A stretch of DNA of 64,000 nucleotides from Bacillus sp. FSL H8-0547 (GCA_038002745.1 JBBODD010000001.1:372001-436000); one strand, 5' to 3'; shown: positions 18,707 to 27,446, counted from the first letter of the stretch. Translations and numbers: made by a program. Notes: a model not told the origin generated them from the letters alone.

Positions 18707-19525
18707 CTAGCTGTAAGTATAAAAACCGCGGCCGCTTTTCTTTCCAAGCCAGCCGGCCTTCACGTATTTCACAAGAATCGGGCAGGGGCGGAATTTTTCA
18801 CCGAGTGTTTGATGCAAATATTCCATGTTGCGAAGCCTTGTATCAAGTCCTACCAGATCCGCTAATTCGAGAGGGCCCATAGGGTGATTTAATCCAAGCT
18901 TCATTGCTTTATCGATGTCTTCAGCAGATCCGACACCCTCCATAAGCATGGTCATTGCCTCATTGCCGATCAGGCAGTTCATCCTGCTGACCGCAAAACC
19001 CGGATATTCATTAATTCTCACGCATTCTTTTCCAAGTTTTTCGCCAAAATGAAAGCAGCTTTCAACCGTTTCATCAGATGTTTCAAGTCCGCATATGACT
19101 TCAATCAGCTTCATCTTAGGGACAGGGTTGAAAAAGTGCAGGGCAATGCACTGCTTCGGTCTGCCTGTCTGCGCGGCAATTTCAGTCGGGCTCATGGTTG
19201 ATGTATTCGTCGCAAGAATGGCTGAAGGCTTTGCATACCGGTCAAGCTCTTTAAACACACTGATTTTAAGATCCATTAATTCAAGAACGGCTTCTATAAT
19301 TAAGTCTGCGTCCTCTGCGGCTGATTTCATGTCAGTTGTAAATGCAAGGTTTGCTTTCTCTATGCTTAAACCGGCTTTTTCAGCTTGTCTGCTGATATAA
19401 AATCGCGCCATTTCCAAAGATTGTTCTGAAATGTCCTGAACGGTCACTTCATAGCCTGCAGCAGCACACGCATAGGCAATTCCGCGCCCCATCGTTCCTG
19501 CACCGATCACACTGATTTTTTTCAC
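18707..19525 (-). CDS. 3-hydroxyacyl-CoA (3-hydroxybutyryl-CoA) dehydrogenase, copy 2
   Basis: 272 residues. The N-terminal Rossmann motif is VIGAGTMGRGIA, the catalytic HFFNPVPKMKLIEV segment holds the His, and the C-terminal 3HCDH domain (NHPMGPLELADLVGLD) follows. It oxidises 3-hydroxyacyl-CoA with NAD. The frame is open further upstream into the neighbouring gene, but the GTG at 19525 directly follows that gene's stop and has GGAGGG upstream. Confidence 0.9.
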   Translation of the reverse strand: MKKISVIGAGTMGRGIAYACAAAGYEVTVQDISEQSLEMARFYISRQAEKAGLSIEKANLAFTTDMKSAAEDADLIIEAVLELMDLKISVFKELDRYAKPSAILATNTSTMSPTEIAAQTGRPKQCIALHFFNPVPKMKLIEVICGLETSDETVESCFHFGEKLGKECVRINEYPGFAVSRMNCLIGNEAMTMLMEGVGSAEDIDKAMKLGLNHPMGPLELADLVGLDTRLRNMEYLHQTLGEKFRPCPILVKYVKAGWLGKKSGRGFYTYS

Positions 19526-19526
19526 A

Positions 19527-20399
19527 CTATCCCTCCACAGGGGCCTTTTCGTACGTATAGAAGCCTTTTCCGGTCTTCCGGCCGAGTTCTCCGTTCTGCA
19601 CTTTTTCACGGACTATTTTTGCTGGCATGTCCCGTTCATCCCCGCTCTCTTCATAGCGCTGCATGCGGACAAAGTAATTGACGTCAATACCTGTCAGGTC
19701 CATCAGGGCAAAAGGACCGATCGGATGGTTCAAAGCTTTCGTGCACACAAGATCAATTTCTTCGTGAGAGGCATAGCCGTTCTCAAGCAGAAAGACAGCT
19801 TCATCCATGAGCTTGCCTAATATGCGGTTGGCTATAAAACCAGAAATCTCTTTTTTTAATAAAACAGGAGTCTTTTTAATGGTTTTAACAAATTCCATCG
19901 CCGTATTTGCTGTTTCTTCTGATGTATGCGGCCCTTTTACCACTTCTACAAGCTCCATGACGAGGGCGGGGTTAAAGAAGTGAATGTTGCAGACTTTTTC
20001 AGGGCGGTTTGTTGCATCAGCTAGTTTCGAGCTTACGATTGTCGAGCTGTTTGTAGCCAAAATGGCATGCGGCTGCGTGAGGTCATCCAGCTGCCTGAAC
20101 AGTTCTCTTTTCACATCCAGCTTTTCAACAATTGCCTCAATGACAAGGTCGGCATCCCTAACATCTGCCAAGCTTGAGGTAAATAAAATTCTGCTGAATG
20201 CAGCATCCGTTTCTTCGGCTGTATATCTCCCCTTTTTCACCCGCTTATCCATCTGCTGCTGAAGAAAATCCTTTGCTTTTGCCAGACTCTCCTCACTCAC
20301 ATCCTGAAGCGTTACAGGATAGCCGGAAAGCGCACACACCATAGCAATCTGCGATCCCATTGTTCCTGAACCAATCACAGCAATCTCATGAACCTTCAT
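19527..20399 (-). CDS. 3-hydroxyacyl-CoA (3-hydroxybutyryl-CoA) dehydrogenase, copy 1
   Basis: About 290 residues with VIGSGTMGSQIA, the HFFNPALVMELVEV catalytic segment and NHPIGPFALMDLTGID. It is a homologue of the next gene but clearly diverged, which suggests two substrates (for example different chain length or stereochemistry) or two rounds of one pathway. The ATG at 20399 (second of two) gives nine bases to AGGGG and overlaps the ligase end by 14 bases. Confidence 0.9.
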   Translation of the reverse strand: MKVHEIAVIGSGTMGSQIAMVCALSGYPVTLQDVSEESLAKAKDFLQQQMDKRVKKGRYTAEETDAAFSRILFTSSLADVRDADLVIEAIVEKLDVKRELFRQLDDLTQPHAILATNSSTIVSSKLADATNRPEKVCNIHFFNPALVMELVEVVKGPHTSEETANTAMEFVKTIKKTPVLLKKEISGFIANRILGKLMDEAVFLLENGYASHEEIDLVCTKALNHPIGPFALMDLTGIDVNYFVRMQRYEESGDERDMPAKIVREKVQNGELGRKTGKGFYTYEKAPVEG

Positions 20400-22005
20400 T
20401 TTCATTCTCCCCTCTTTCGCTTTCTTCTTTAATCAGCAGCCGCTTCAGAAGTTTTCCCACTGTGTTTCTCGGGAGGCTCTCCCTGACTTCAAACTGCTTC
20501 GGCACTTTATAAGGTGTCAGCTTTGTATAGCAGTATCCTTTTAATTCCTCTGCATCTACTATTCTTCCGTCTTTAGGAACAACGTAAGCTTTGACTCTCT
20601 CTCCGTGCTCTTCATCCGGCAAACCCACTACAGCAGCTTCTTTTACATCCGGATGCTCATAAAGGACACCTTCAACCTCCTGTGGATAAATATTAAATCC
20701 GCCAAGAATGATCATTTCCTTTTTCCGGCCGACGATGTAAAAATAGCCTTCTTCATCCATCGTCGCGAGGTCTCCCGTGTACAGCCAGCCGTTTTGGAGG
20801 GCTGCATGTGTTTCGCTTTCATTTTTCCAGTAGCCCTTCATAATCTGGGGCCCCTTGATCAGCAGCTCCCCTACGCTTTTTGGACCAAGCTCCCTGTTGT
20901 CTTCATCTACAATCATGCAGTCTGTCAGGGGAACAGGAATGCCGATGCTGCCGATTTTCCTCTTTCCAAAAGGCGGATTGCGGTGGGTGGAAGGTGAAGC
21001 TTCGGAAAGACCGAATCCTTCTCCGATTCTTGTGCCTGTCAGCTTTTCAAAGCGCTGAATGATTTCAACGGGAAGCGGAGCGGATCCTGATGAGCACAGC
21101 TTTAGGCAATGGAGCTTAGCTTCCTCAATTTTAGGATGATTGACAAAGGCAATGTACATCTTTGGAACACCCGGAAAGAAAGTCGGTCTGTGTTCCTTGA
21201 TTTTTTCAAGAACATCATCAATCTCAAACTTTCTGAAAAGCAGAAGCCTTCCGCCTATGAAAATGCCGAGATTCATCCCGCTTGTCATCGCGTAAACGTG
21301 GTAGAGAGGCGTTGCAATGAGTACGGTTTCCTCTCCTTGAATCATGGAGTCGCCATACATCAGATAGCTTTGATAGACATTTGCGGTCAGGTTGTAGTGA
21401 GTAAGCATGGCACCTTTCATTTTCCCGGTTGTCCCGCCTGTGTACTGAATGACCGCCACATCTTCCGCTGCATCAATTCCTTCCGGCTGATGGAGAGGCT
21501 TCCCGGATTCAATCAGCTGATCAAGATCGTAAAATGAATCATCCTGCTGCTCCAGCTGAGAACCAAATGTATAGGTGAATGTGAAGATATCACTGATTTT
21601 CCTGATGGTTTCTCTTCCGGCTGCATCAGCTACAATAGATGTTACTTCTGCATCCATCACAATCTGGATCAGTTCTCGTGCCGTATACATCGGATTAATT
21701 TGAACCACAACAAGACCGAGTGCATGTGCAGCATAGTACGAAACAACATAATCAGGGTGATTGGCAAGCATGAGGCCAATACGGTTCCCTTTTGCGAGTC
21801 CCAGTTCCTTCCAGGATCCTGCCAGCCTGTCAACCCTGTCCTTAAGCTCCAAATAAGACATCTCTTCCCCTTCAAACAAAATGGCCGTCTGATTTCCGTA
21901 TCTCTCTGCTGTATTCTGCAGCAGCATGTAGAGAGATTCCTCAGGCAGATGGACATCCCTGTGCTGATAAAAAGAGTTCCAGGGCCGTTCTTTTTCTTTT
22001 TTCAA
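20386..22005 (-). CDS. Acyl-CoA synthetase (AMP-forming ligase)
   Basis: 539 residues of the ANL superfamily. The phosphate-binding loop is YTGGTTGKMKGAMLTHYN, the A5 motif is EGFGLSEASP, and A7/A8 are YTGDLA and GRKKEMIILGGFNIYP. The C-terminal catalytic Lys is in PRNTVGKLLKRLL. It activates the imported acid to its CoA ester at the cost of ATP, the entry step to this operon. The start is TTG with AGGAGGG eight bases upstream. Chain-length preference cannot be read. Confidence 0.92.
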   Translation of the reverse strand: MKKEKERPWNSFYQHRDVHLPEESLYMLLQNTAERYGNQTAILFEGEEMSYLELKDRVDRLAGSWKELGLAKGNRIGLMLANHPDYVVSYYAAHALGLVVVQINPMYTARELIQIVMDAEVTSIVADAAGRETIRKISDIFTFTYTFGSQLEQQDDSFYDLDQLIESGKPLHQPEGIDAAEDVAVIQYTGGTTGKMKGAMLTHYNLTANVYQSYLMYGDSMIQGEETVLIATPLYHVYAMTSGMNLGIFIGGRLLLFRKFEIDDVLEKIKEHRPTFFPGVPKMYIAFVNHPKIEEAKLHCLKLCSSGSAPLPVEIIQRFEKLTGTRIGEGFGLSEASPSTHRNPPFGKRKIGSIGIPVPLTDCMIVDEDNRELGPKSVGELLIKGPQIMKGYWKNESETHAALQNGWLYTGDLATMDEEGYFYIVGRKKEMIILGGFNIYPQEVEGVLYEHPDVKEAAVVGLPDEEHGERVKAYVVPKDGRIVDAEELKGYCYTKLTPYKVPKQFEVRESLPRNTVGKLLKRLLIKEESERGENENEGS

Positions 22006-22017
22006 ATTGCATCCCTC

Positions 22018-23283
22018 CTACTTGCCAATTGCGGCCTGCTGATCGGGCGCAAGATCGATTTTCTGCTGCGGTCTGACAAATGCAGTAAATAAGACTCCGA
22101 ACAAAACGATCAGGCCGGCCATAAATAAGATGGACCAGTCGAACCCCGCTGAACTGTTTTCTCCGCCGGCAGCAACGATATACCCTGTAATAAGCGGACC
22201 TACAATTCCGGCAAGATTCCCTGAAGACGTCAGAATACTCGTCATAAGATTTCCTCTGTCAGGCAGCAGCTGAATCATAATCGTCGGTCCTATCGTCAGA
22301 ATGCCATATGTAAGACCTTTCGCAAGGCACATAGCGATGATGACCCAGACTGCGTTTGTGATAAGAGCAGTAGAAGCAAGAAGCACGGCCCCGATAATCA
22401 TGGCGTAACCGACAACGTATACGCGCGAGGTCTTCCAGTCTTTGTTTTTCTTAAACATTCTGTCTGATAAAACAGATACTCCGATATAAACGCCAACTGA
22501 AACGAGACCGATTCCTGATACGGCGTAACCCATTTCCATGCTGCTCATATTGACAACCTTCACAAGGTAAACAGGCAGCCAGACGGCAAACCAGACGACA
22601 AGAAGATAGGTTGAAAAATAAGCAAGAGTCGTAAAAAGAGCGGAAGGCTTTGACAGCATCAGCATAAAGGCTTTCAAATCAAGCTTTTCAAGTTTCTTCA
22701 CTTTCGGCTTTTCGTTTTCTTCAAGCTCATCTGCACGAGGAACATCTCTGGTAAACTGAATCGCCACAAACCAGACAATGCTTGCCAGACCAAGGACGGC
22801 AAACGCAACCCTCCAGCCGAACATGTGAATCAGTGCGACTAAAATCGGAGCGGCGACCATTGCTCCAAGAGTTGCTCCTGATACGACTACGGAATTCGCC
22901 AGGCCGCGAAGCTTCGGCGGAAACCACGTATTGGCGTGATTATAGGCAATCGGACTGAACGGACCTTCAAACGCTCCGAGCAAAAACCTGTAAAGCAAAA
23001 GCAGCGGAAGACCGGCAATGGCCAGCACTCCAATCTGCAGCACAGCCCATGTAAGCATCAGGAAACCAAGCACTTTCTTTGCTCCGACCCTGTCTGCCCA
23101 GGCAGCCCCGAAAATACCCGTCACCGGATACAGCCAGTAATAGCTGCTTCCCACAAGACCCCAGTCGGCATAGGAAAGGTTAAATTCCTTCATGATCGGC
23201 ACAGCCGCAAGTCCAGTGATGGATTTATCAGCAAAGTTAATGAACATTCCGAAAAACAGCAGTACAAGCACAGTCCAGCGCAT
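22018..23283 (-). CDS. MFS transporter, anion:cation symporter-like (probable carboxylate uptake)
   Basis: About 421 residues with 12 membrane helices. The signature between helices 2 and 3 is WADRVGAKKVLG, and a long N-terminal half motif (YRFLLGAFEGPFSP) is typical of the anion:cation symporter family that takes up organic acids. It sits between an acyl-CoA dehydrogenase and a CoA ligase, so it probably imports the acid that the ligase activates. The ATG at 23283 has GGGGGG seven bases upstream; a longer frame from 23331 has no ribosome site. Confidence 0.85.
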   Translation of the reverse strand: MRWTVLVLLFFGMFINFADKSITGLAAVPIMKEFNLSYADWGLVGSSYYWLYPVTGIFGAAWADRVGAKKVLGFLMLTWAVLQIGVLAIAGLPLLLLYRFLLGAFEGPFSPIAYNHANTWFPPKLRGLANSVVVSGATLGAMVAAPILVALIHMFGWRVAFAVLGLASIVWFVAIQFTRDVPRADELEENEKPKVKKLEKLDLKAFMLMLSKPSALFTTLAYFSTYLLVVWFAVWLPVYLVKVVNMSSMEMGYAVSGIGLVSVGVYIGVSVLSDRMFKKNKDWKTSRVYVVGYAMIIGAVLLASTALITNAVWVIIAMCLAKGLTYGILTIGPTIMIQLLPDRGNLMTSILTSSGNLAGIVGPLITGYIVAAGGENSSAGFDWSILFMAGLIVLFGVLFTAFVRPQQKIDLAPDQQAAIGK

Positions 23284-23302
23284 GTTGATTCCCCCCAGTC
23301 GC

Positions 23303-24451
23303 CTAATTTTCTTCAAGCACGCGTCTTGCAATGATCAGACGCTGAATTTCGTTCGTTCCTTCATAAATCTTTGTAATTCGCGCATCACGGTAAAAGCGCT
23401 CAACCGGATAGTCGGAAACATAGCCCATGCCGCCATGGATCTGTACCGCTTTATCCGCAACACGGTTAAAAACGTCTGATGCAAAAAGCTTAGCCATCGA
23501 TGCTTCTTTGATTACTTTTTTCCCTTCATCAATCATCGCTGCAGCCATGTACGTCAAAGTCCGTGCCGCCTCTGTTTCTGTTGCCATATCTGCAAGCATC
23601 CACTGAATCGCCTGATTGTCGGCAATCGGTTTTCCGAATTGAACCCTTTCTTTCGCGTACGATGCTGAAAGCGCTATCAGTTTGTCGCATGACCCGACGG
23701 CCCTTGCTGCAAGCCCAACCCTTCCCTCACTCAGAATTTTCAGTGCCGACATGTATCCCATCCCGACTTCGCCGATTACATTCTCCTCAGGAACAATACA
23801 GTCTTCAAAAATCAGCTGCGCAGTATGAGACCCGCGAAGGCCCATTTTTTTATCTTTTTTTCCAAGAGAAAAACCCGGGAAATCCTTTTCGATTAAAAAC
23901 GCGGTGATGCCGCCTTTAGCTCCCTTTTCCTTGTCTGTCAGAGCAAAAACCGTGAACACATCCGCAACAGGTGCATTCGTAATAAAATGCTTTGTTCCGT
24001 TCAGGACCCACTGATTGCCTCTTTTTTCTGCACGAGTTGAAAGATTTGTCGCATCAGACCCTGCACCCGGCTCAGATAAAGCAAACGCAGCAATCTTTTT
24101 CCCCGCTGCCATTTCCGGCAAATATTTTTGTTTTAAGTGTTCTGATGCGAGCTTCACCAGTCCTGTGCTTCCAATTCCTGTGTGAGCACTGATCAGACTC
24201 ACAAACCCGTTGTGGGTATGGCCAAGCTGTTCAAGCACGACCGCCTTTCCGACCGCATTCAGTCCAATGCCGCCGTACTCTTCAGGAATGCTGATCCCAA
24301 ACAGTCCCAGATCCTTCGCCTGCTCCACAAGATGATCCGGAATTCTGTCCTCATCCTCAATCTGCTGAGCGTAAGGTTCGACCTCCTGATCAACAAAACT
24401 CCTAACCATTTTCCTCATTTGTTCAATTTCCGGTGTAACGGTTGCCTGCAT
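23303..24451 (-). CDS. Acyl-CoA dehydrogenase (operon copy 1, first gene)
   Basis: 382 residues. FALSEPGAGSDATN and MGLRGSHTAQL are the FAD/substrate loops, and the catalytic Glu is in RITKIYEGTNEIQ. It resembles the other dehydrogenase of the operon but differs throughout, again pointing to two oxidation steps. It is the first gene after the sigma-54 promoter, with about 35 bases between the -12 element and the start (AAGGGGGA before the ATG). Confidence 0.92.
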   Translation of the reverse strand: MQATVTPEIEQMRKMVRSFVDQEVEPYAQQIEDEDRIPDHLVEQAKDLGLFGISIPEEYGGIGLNAVGKAVVLEQLGHTHNGFVSLISAHTGIGSTGLVKLASEHLKQKYLPEMAAGKKIAAFALSEPGAGSDATNLSTRAEKRGNQWVLNGTKHFITNAPVADVFTVFALTDKEKGAKGGITAFLIEKDFPGFSLGKKDKKMGLRGSHTAQLIFEDCIVPEENVIGEVGMGYMSALKILSEGRVGLAARAVGSCDKLIALSASYAKERVQFGKPIADNQAIQWMLADMATETEAARTLTYMAAAMIDEGKKVIKEASMAKLFASDVFNRVADKAVQIHGGMGYVSDYPVERFYRDARITKIYEGTNEIQRLIIARRVLEEN

Positions 24452-24486
24452 CCTTAAATCCCCCTTTTGTGTTGTTGCTTATATTG

Positions 24487-24503
24487 ATGCAAGAAGTGTG
24501 CCA
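24487..24503 (-). promoter_or_regulatory. Sigma-54 (SigL) -24/-12 promoter of the beta-oxidation operon
   Basis: On the minus strand TGGCAC-N5-TTGCAT matches the sigma-54 consensus TGGCAC-N5-TTGCW at every fixed position. It is well placed before the acyl-CoA dehydrogenase start at 24451, so the operon should need an AAA+ activator. Confidence 0.92.
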
Positions 24504-24544
24504 AGATGAAAAACGGGGATTCTTTTGGGTATTGAAAAAGAGGT

Positions 24545-24624
24545 GATTCATTTTTGAATTGAATTTGTCGAGAATACGGGGTATTTGCGATTCAATTTTG
24601 AATCAGATGATTCAGTAATGAATG
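24545..24624. promoter_or_regulatory. Three palindromic upstream activator sites GATTCA-N4-TGAATC
   Basis: The copies are at 24545-24560 (GATTCATTTTTGAATT), 24589-24604 (GATTCAATTTTGAATC, perfect) and 24609-24624 (GATTCAGTAATGAATG). They start about 40 to 120 bases upstream of the -24 element, the usual zone for sigma-54 activators. The last two are 20 bases apart, close to two helical turns. Confidence 0.8.
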
Positions 24625-24702
24625 ATAGAGGGGACTGTTTGAGGGTACTATGCCAAACCTTCGGGAGCATCAAGGGCTGATTGGTGCTAGCTTGGGGTAA
24701 TC

Positions 24703-25370
24703 ATGAATTAGCTTCACAAACTCAATGCGGATCCCCGCCGAAAGTGTTCTAAACATGAGTTAGCTGCACAAACTCAGTGCGGGGCCAGCCCGAAAGTGTT
24801 CTATAAATGATTTAGCAACACAAACTCAGTGCGGGGCTCCGCCGAAAGTGTTCTAAGCATGAGTTAGCTGCACAAATTCAGTGCGATGGCCCGCCGAAAG
24901 TGTTCTAAACATGAGTTAGCTGCACAAACTCAGTGCGGGGCTCCGCCGAAAGTGTTCTATAAATGATTTAGCAACACAAACTCAGTGCGATACCCCGCCG
25001 AAAGTGTTCTAAACATGAGTTAGCTGCACAAACTCAGTGCGGGGCTCCGCCGAAAGTGTTCTATAAATGATTTAGCAACACAAACTCAGTGCGATACCCC
25101 GCCGAAAGTGTTCTAAACATGAGTTAGCTGCACAAACTCAGTGCGGGGCTCCGCCGAAAGTGTTCTATAAATGATTTAGCAACACAAACTTAGTGCGATG
25201 CTCCCCCAAAAGTGCTCTAAGCATGAGTTAGCTGCACAAACTCAGTGCGATGCCAGCCCAAATGTGTTCTATAAATGATTTAGCAACACAAACTCAGTGC
25301 GATGCTCCGCCGAAAGTGTTCTAAAAAGATTTAGCAACACAAACTCAGTAAGGGGCTCGCCCGAGGATGT
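24703..25370. repeat. Tandem array 2: about 13 copies of a 52-bp unit
   Basis: Units start at 24703, 24755, 24807, 24859, 24911 and so on with exact 52-base spacing to about 25327. Two subtypes, ATGAGTTAGCTGCACAAACTC and ATGATTTAGCAACACAAACTC, alternate through much of the array, making a 104-bp higher-order period. The first subtype has the inverted pair TGAGTT...AACTCA. Similar flanks (TGCTAGCTTGGGG near 24686, TGCTGGCTTGGGGG near 25395) border the array. It lies between two minus-strand genes, upstream of the sigma-54 sites. No coding potential. Confidence 0.95.
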
Positions 25371-25426
25371 TCATGACCAACAAGTACGGACTCCTGCTGG
25401 CTTGGGGGTTCTTTTCCGGTCGATCA

Positions 25427-25464
25427 GGACCATCAAACACAGGCAGAACCAGATTTGATGTCAC
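25427..25464. repeat. Solitary relative of array 1
   Basis: GGACCATCAA...GATTTGATGTCAC resembles the reverse complement of the array 1 unit (GAACCATCAA...GATTTGATGGCAC), with almost the same spacing. A further ACCATCAAC follows at about 25481. It shows the array 1 family is dispersed. Confidence 0.6.
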
Positions 25465-25503
25465 TATTCCAAATCTATAAACCATCAACAGCCCTCACTA
25501 AAA

Positions 25504-25530
25504 ATGCCCCCAACTATAGGTTGGGGGCAT
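25504..25530 (-). terminator. Terminator of the ECF sigma/DUF4179 operon
   Basis: The stem ATGCCCCCAAC/GTTGGGGGCAT (one mismatch tolerated in the loop) is followed by TTTTTAG on the minus strand. Confidence 0.88.
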
Positions 25531-25555
25531 CATTTTATATTAGATACAAACCGGT

Positions 25556-26887
25556 CTATTGCAGTTCAACCTTTATCGGCTCCATTTTTTCAGAAGACCT
25601 GTTCATGCTAAGTACACCAAATGGCACAAACAATGTTAAATCACTCAGATCGGATTCAGAAGGGATTGCATAAACCGACTGAAAGCGGAGTTCCTTCTGA
25701 TCAGCAGCTATGCTTATTTTGCCCTTTATAAGGGTCTCTGTGTTAATAGAAACTTCTTCTGCAAAGTTCTGAAATACGTCCTTTTTGAACTCCTCACCAA
25801 AATCATTTGAAAGCTGATAATCAACAATGAGCTGATCTCCATCTCTTTTCACCTGTTCCACATGCAGCTGATAGCCAAATCGGCTGCTCTCAACGACAAG
25901 CGAAGGTGAAAGTTTAGCCATTGCCGGAGGCTCATCCCGGTCTATTAAAGGAAGAAGGCTTAATACATCTGCATTTTTCAAAAGATCATCCGTGTATAAC
26001 ACGCGCCAGTCTGTAACTGTCATTCCATCTTTTTTTTCTGAACGAATCACCTCGCTGCTGACTGGAAGCTGTTCCTTGCCCCCAGCATCCTTTATCTTAA
26101 AAGAAAGGTTATCAGATTCGTTTGAAAGAACCGTTTTGTATTCAATCACGGTTGTCGCTTTCCCTTTTGCGACAGTTTGAATAGTCACCGATTCGCTTCC
26201 CGATCTCGACACTTTATTTACGCCAAGTACCTCAGGTTCAATCCGCTTTAAAGGTACATCAAATCGCCAGTCTCCTTTTTCGCCGGCAATGGAAGTGAAT
26301 CTCACCGGAAGAGTAAAATCTGAGGGAAGCTTCTTTTCATCCAAATAATACTCAGCCGTTCCAATGTATCCATCTTCTGTTTCAACCAGGGAATGACTGC
26401 CCGCCAACTGACTGGACTCTTTGCCGTCAAATAAAGACAGACTGTAGTCGGAAGCGGGATCATTCGGGCCTTCTTTCCATTTCTCCGGCAGATTTTCCCC
26501 TTCGGCTTTAAACGTGATTCCGACAACATTTCCTTCATAATAAGCACTTGTCAGCGTCACACTTATTCCTCCGCTTTCAGCCTTTTCGTTCAGTTCATTC
26601 ACGAGTCCTGCTGAAGCAAGTTCTTTTCCTATGGTAAAGGAGGAAAACGGCTCATAAAGTGACCCAATGAGAGGAACACTCGCGAGCACCCCATTAACTG
26701 GCGCAAAGAAAAACCCTGTTCCAAGAATGATGGCAGCTGCAGATCCTGACAAAACACCGGCAGAAGCGAACATTTTCTTCTTTTTTTGTTTTTTACCTTC
26801 AAGTATTCCGCGGGACACGGCTGCCATCATGTCGTCTTCCGGTACGGCAATTTGATCAATCTGACTGTCAAACCAGCTTTTGTTCAT
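25556..26887 (-). CDS. DUF4179-type membrane anti-sigma-like protein
   Basis: 443 residues. A short cytosolic head (about residues 1-40, rich in Lys at its end) is followed by one membrane helix (GSAAAIILGTGFFFAPV) and a large outer domain that begins with the DUF4179 pattern. The gene overlaps the ECF sigma gene by 20 bases and is read from an ATG at 26887 with GGAGG eight bases upstream. This is the usual arrangement for a sigma factor and its membrane anti-sigma. The signal sensed is unknown. It ends at a strong terminator. Confidence 0.8.
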   Translation of the reverse strand: MNKSWFDSQIDQIAVPEDDMMAAVSRGILEGKKQKKKKMFASAGVLSGSAAAIILGTGFFFAPVNGVLASVPLIGSLYEPFSSFTIGKELASAGLVNELNEKAESGGISVTLTSAYYEGNVVGITFKAEGENLPEKWKEGPNDPASDYSLSLFDGKESSQLAGSHSLVETEDGYIGTAEYYLDEKKLPSDFTLPVRFTSIAGEKGDWRFDVPLKRIEPEVLGVNKVSRSGSESVTIQTVAKGKATTVIEYKTVLSNESDNLSFKIKDAGGKEQLPVSSEVIRSEKKDGMTVTDWRVLYTDDLLKNADVLSLLPLIDRDEPPAMAKLSPSLVVESSRFGYQLHVEQVKRDGDQLIVDYQLSNDFGEEFKKDVFQNFAEEVSINTETLIKGKISIAADQKELRFQSVYAIPSESDLSDLTLFVPFGVLSMNRSSEKMEPIKVELQ

Positions 26888-27395
26888 GGTCTTTTCCTCC
26901 TTCAAGGGCTGCTTTCAGCTCAGCTTTAGCTCTGCGCAAATAGGTTTTCACTGTATTTTCGGGTTTTTCCATCATGCCTGAAATCGTCCGGATTGGTAAA
27001 TCGTGATAATAAAACAAAATAATAACCGTCTGGTAGTTCTCACTAAGTCCTCCTATCGCATGGACAAGATCAAGGTCATTCTCCTTTTGCACAAAAGAAA
27101 CGTTCTCAAGAAACGCACTATCCATGGCCACAGTTTTCTTCTTTTTTCTCAGCAGCTCAAAGGCTGTCCTGATTAAAATTTTCATCAGCCACGTACGGAA
27201 ATATTCAGGCTGTTTTAACGTTCCAATTGATACAAACGCCTTGCAGACCGTCTCCTGAAGAACATCCAGTGCGTCTTCTTTGTTTCTCACATATATAAAA
27301 GCAGTTTTATAAAGCTTGGCACTCTCGAGTTTAATCAGCTGTTCAAAGGCTTTTTCATTGCCGTTAATCGCTTTTTTTACTGTATGTATGTCCAC
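26868..27395 (-). CDS. ECF RNA polymerase sigma factor (SigV-like group)
   Basis: About 175 residues. Region 2 (RNKEDALDVLQETVCKAF) and region 4 (PIRTISGMMEKPENTVKTYLRRAK) are clear. The internal segment TWLMKILIRTAFELLRKKKK resembles SigV and its relatives. The GTG at 27395 is preferred over the TTG at 27413 because AAAGGAGAGG then lies at proper distance. It is probably held inactive by the DUF4179 protein encoded next and may activate its own promoter (see site at 27422-27446). Confidence 0.88.
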   Translation of the reverse strand: MDIHTVKKAINGNEKAFEQLIKLESAKLYKTAFIYVRNKEDALDVLQETVCKAFVSIGTLKQPEYFRTWLMKILIRTAFELLRKKKKTVAMDSAFLENVSFVQKENDLDLVHAIGGLSENYQTVIILFYYHDLPIRTISGMMEKPENTVKTYLRRAKAELKAALEGGKDHEQKLV

Positions 27396-27421
27396 TTCTT
27401 CCTCTCCTTTCAAAAGTTAGA

Positions 27422-27446
27422 GGCGTTTGATCAAAAAAAAGTTTCA
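27422..27446 (-). promoter_or_regulatory. Candidate ECF autoregulatory promoter
   Basis: On the minus strand TGAAAC (27446-27441) is followed 15 bases later by CGCC (27425-27422), including an eight-T run. The -35 is the standard ECF form. The -10 is close to CGTC, and the spacing is one base short of the common 16. It lies 27 bases before the sigma start. Confidence 0.5.

Noticed and set aside
24545-24624. FadR-type operator upstream of the beta-oxidation operon
   Set aside because: The half-sites are arranged as GATTCA-N4-TGAATC, not the TGAATGA...TCATTCA order of the Bacillus FadR site, and they sit where sigma-54 activators bind.
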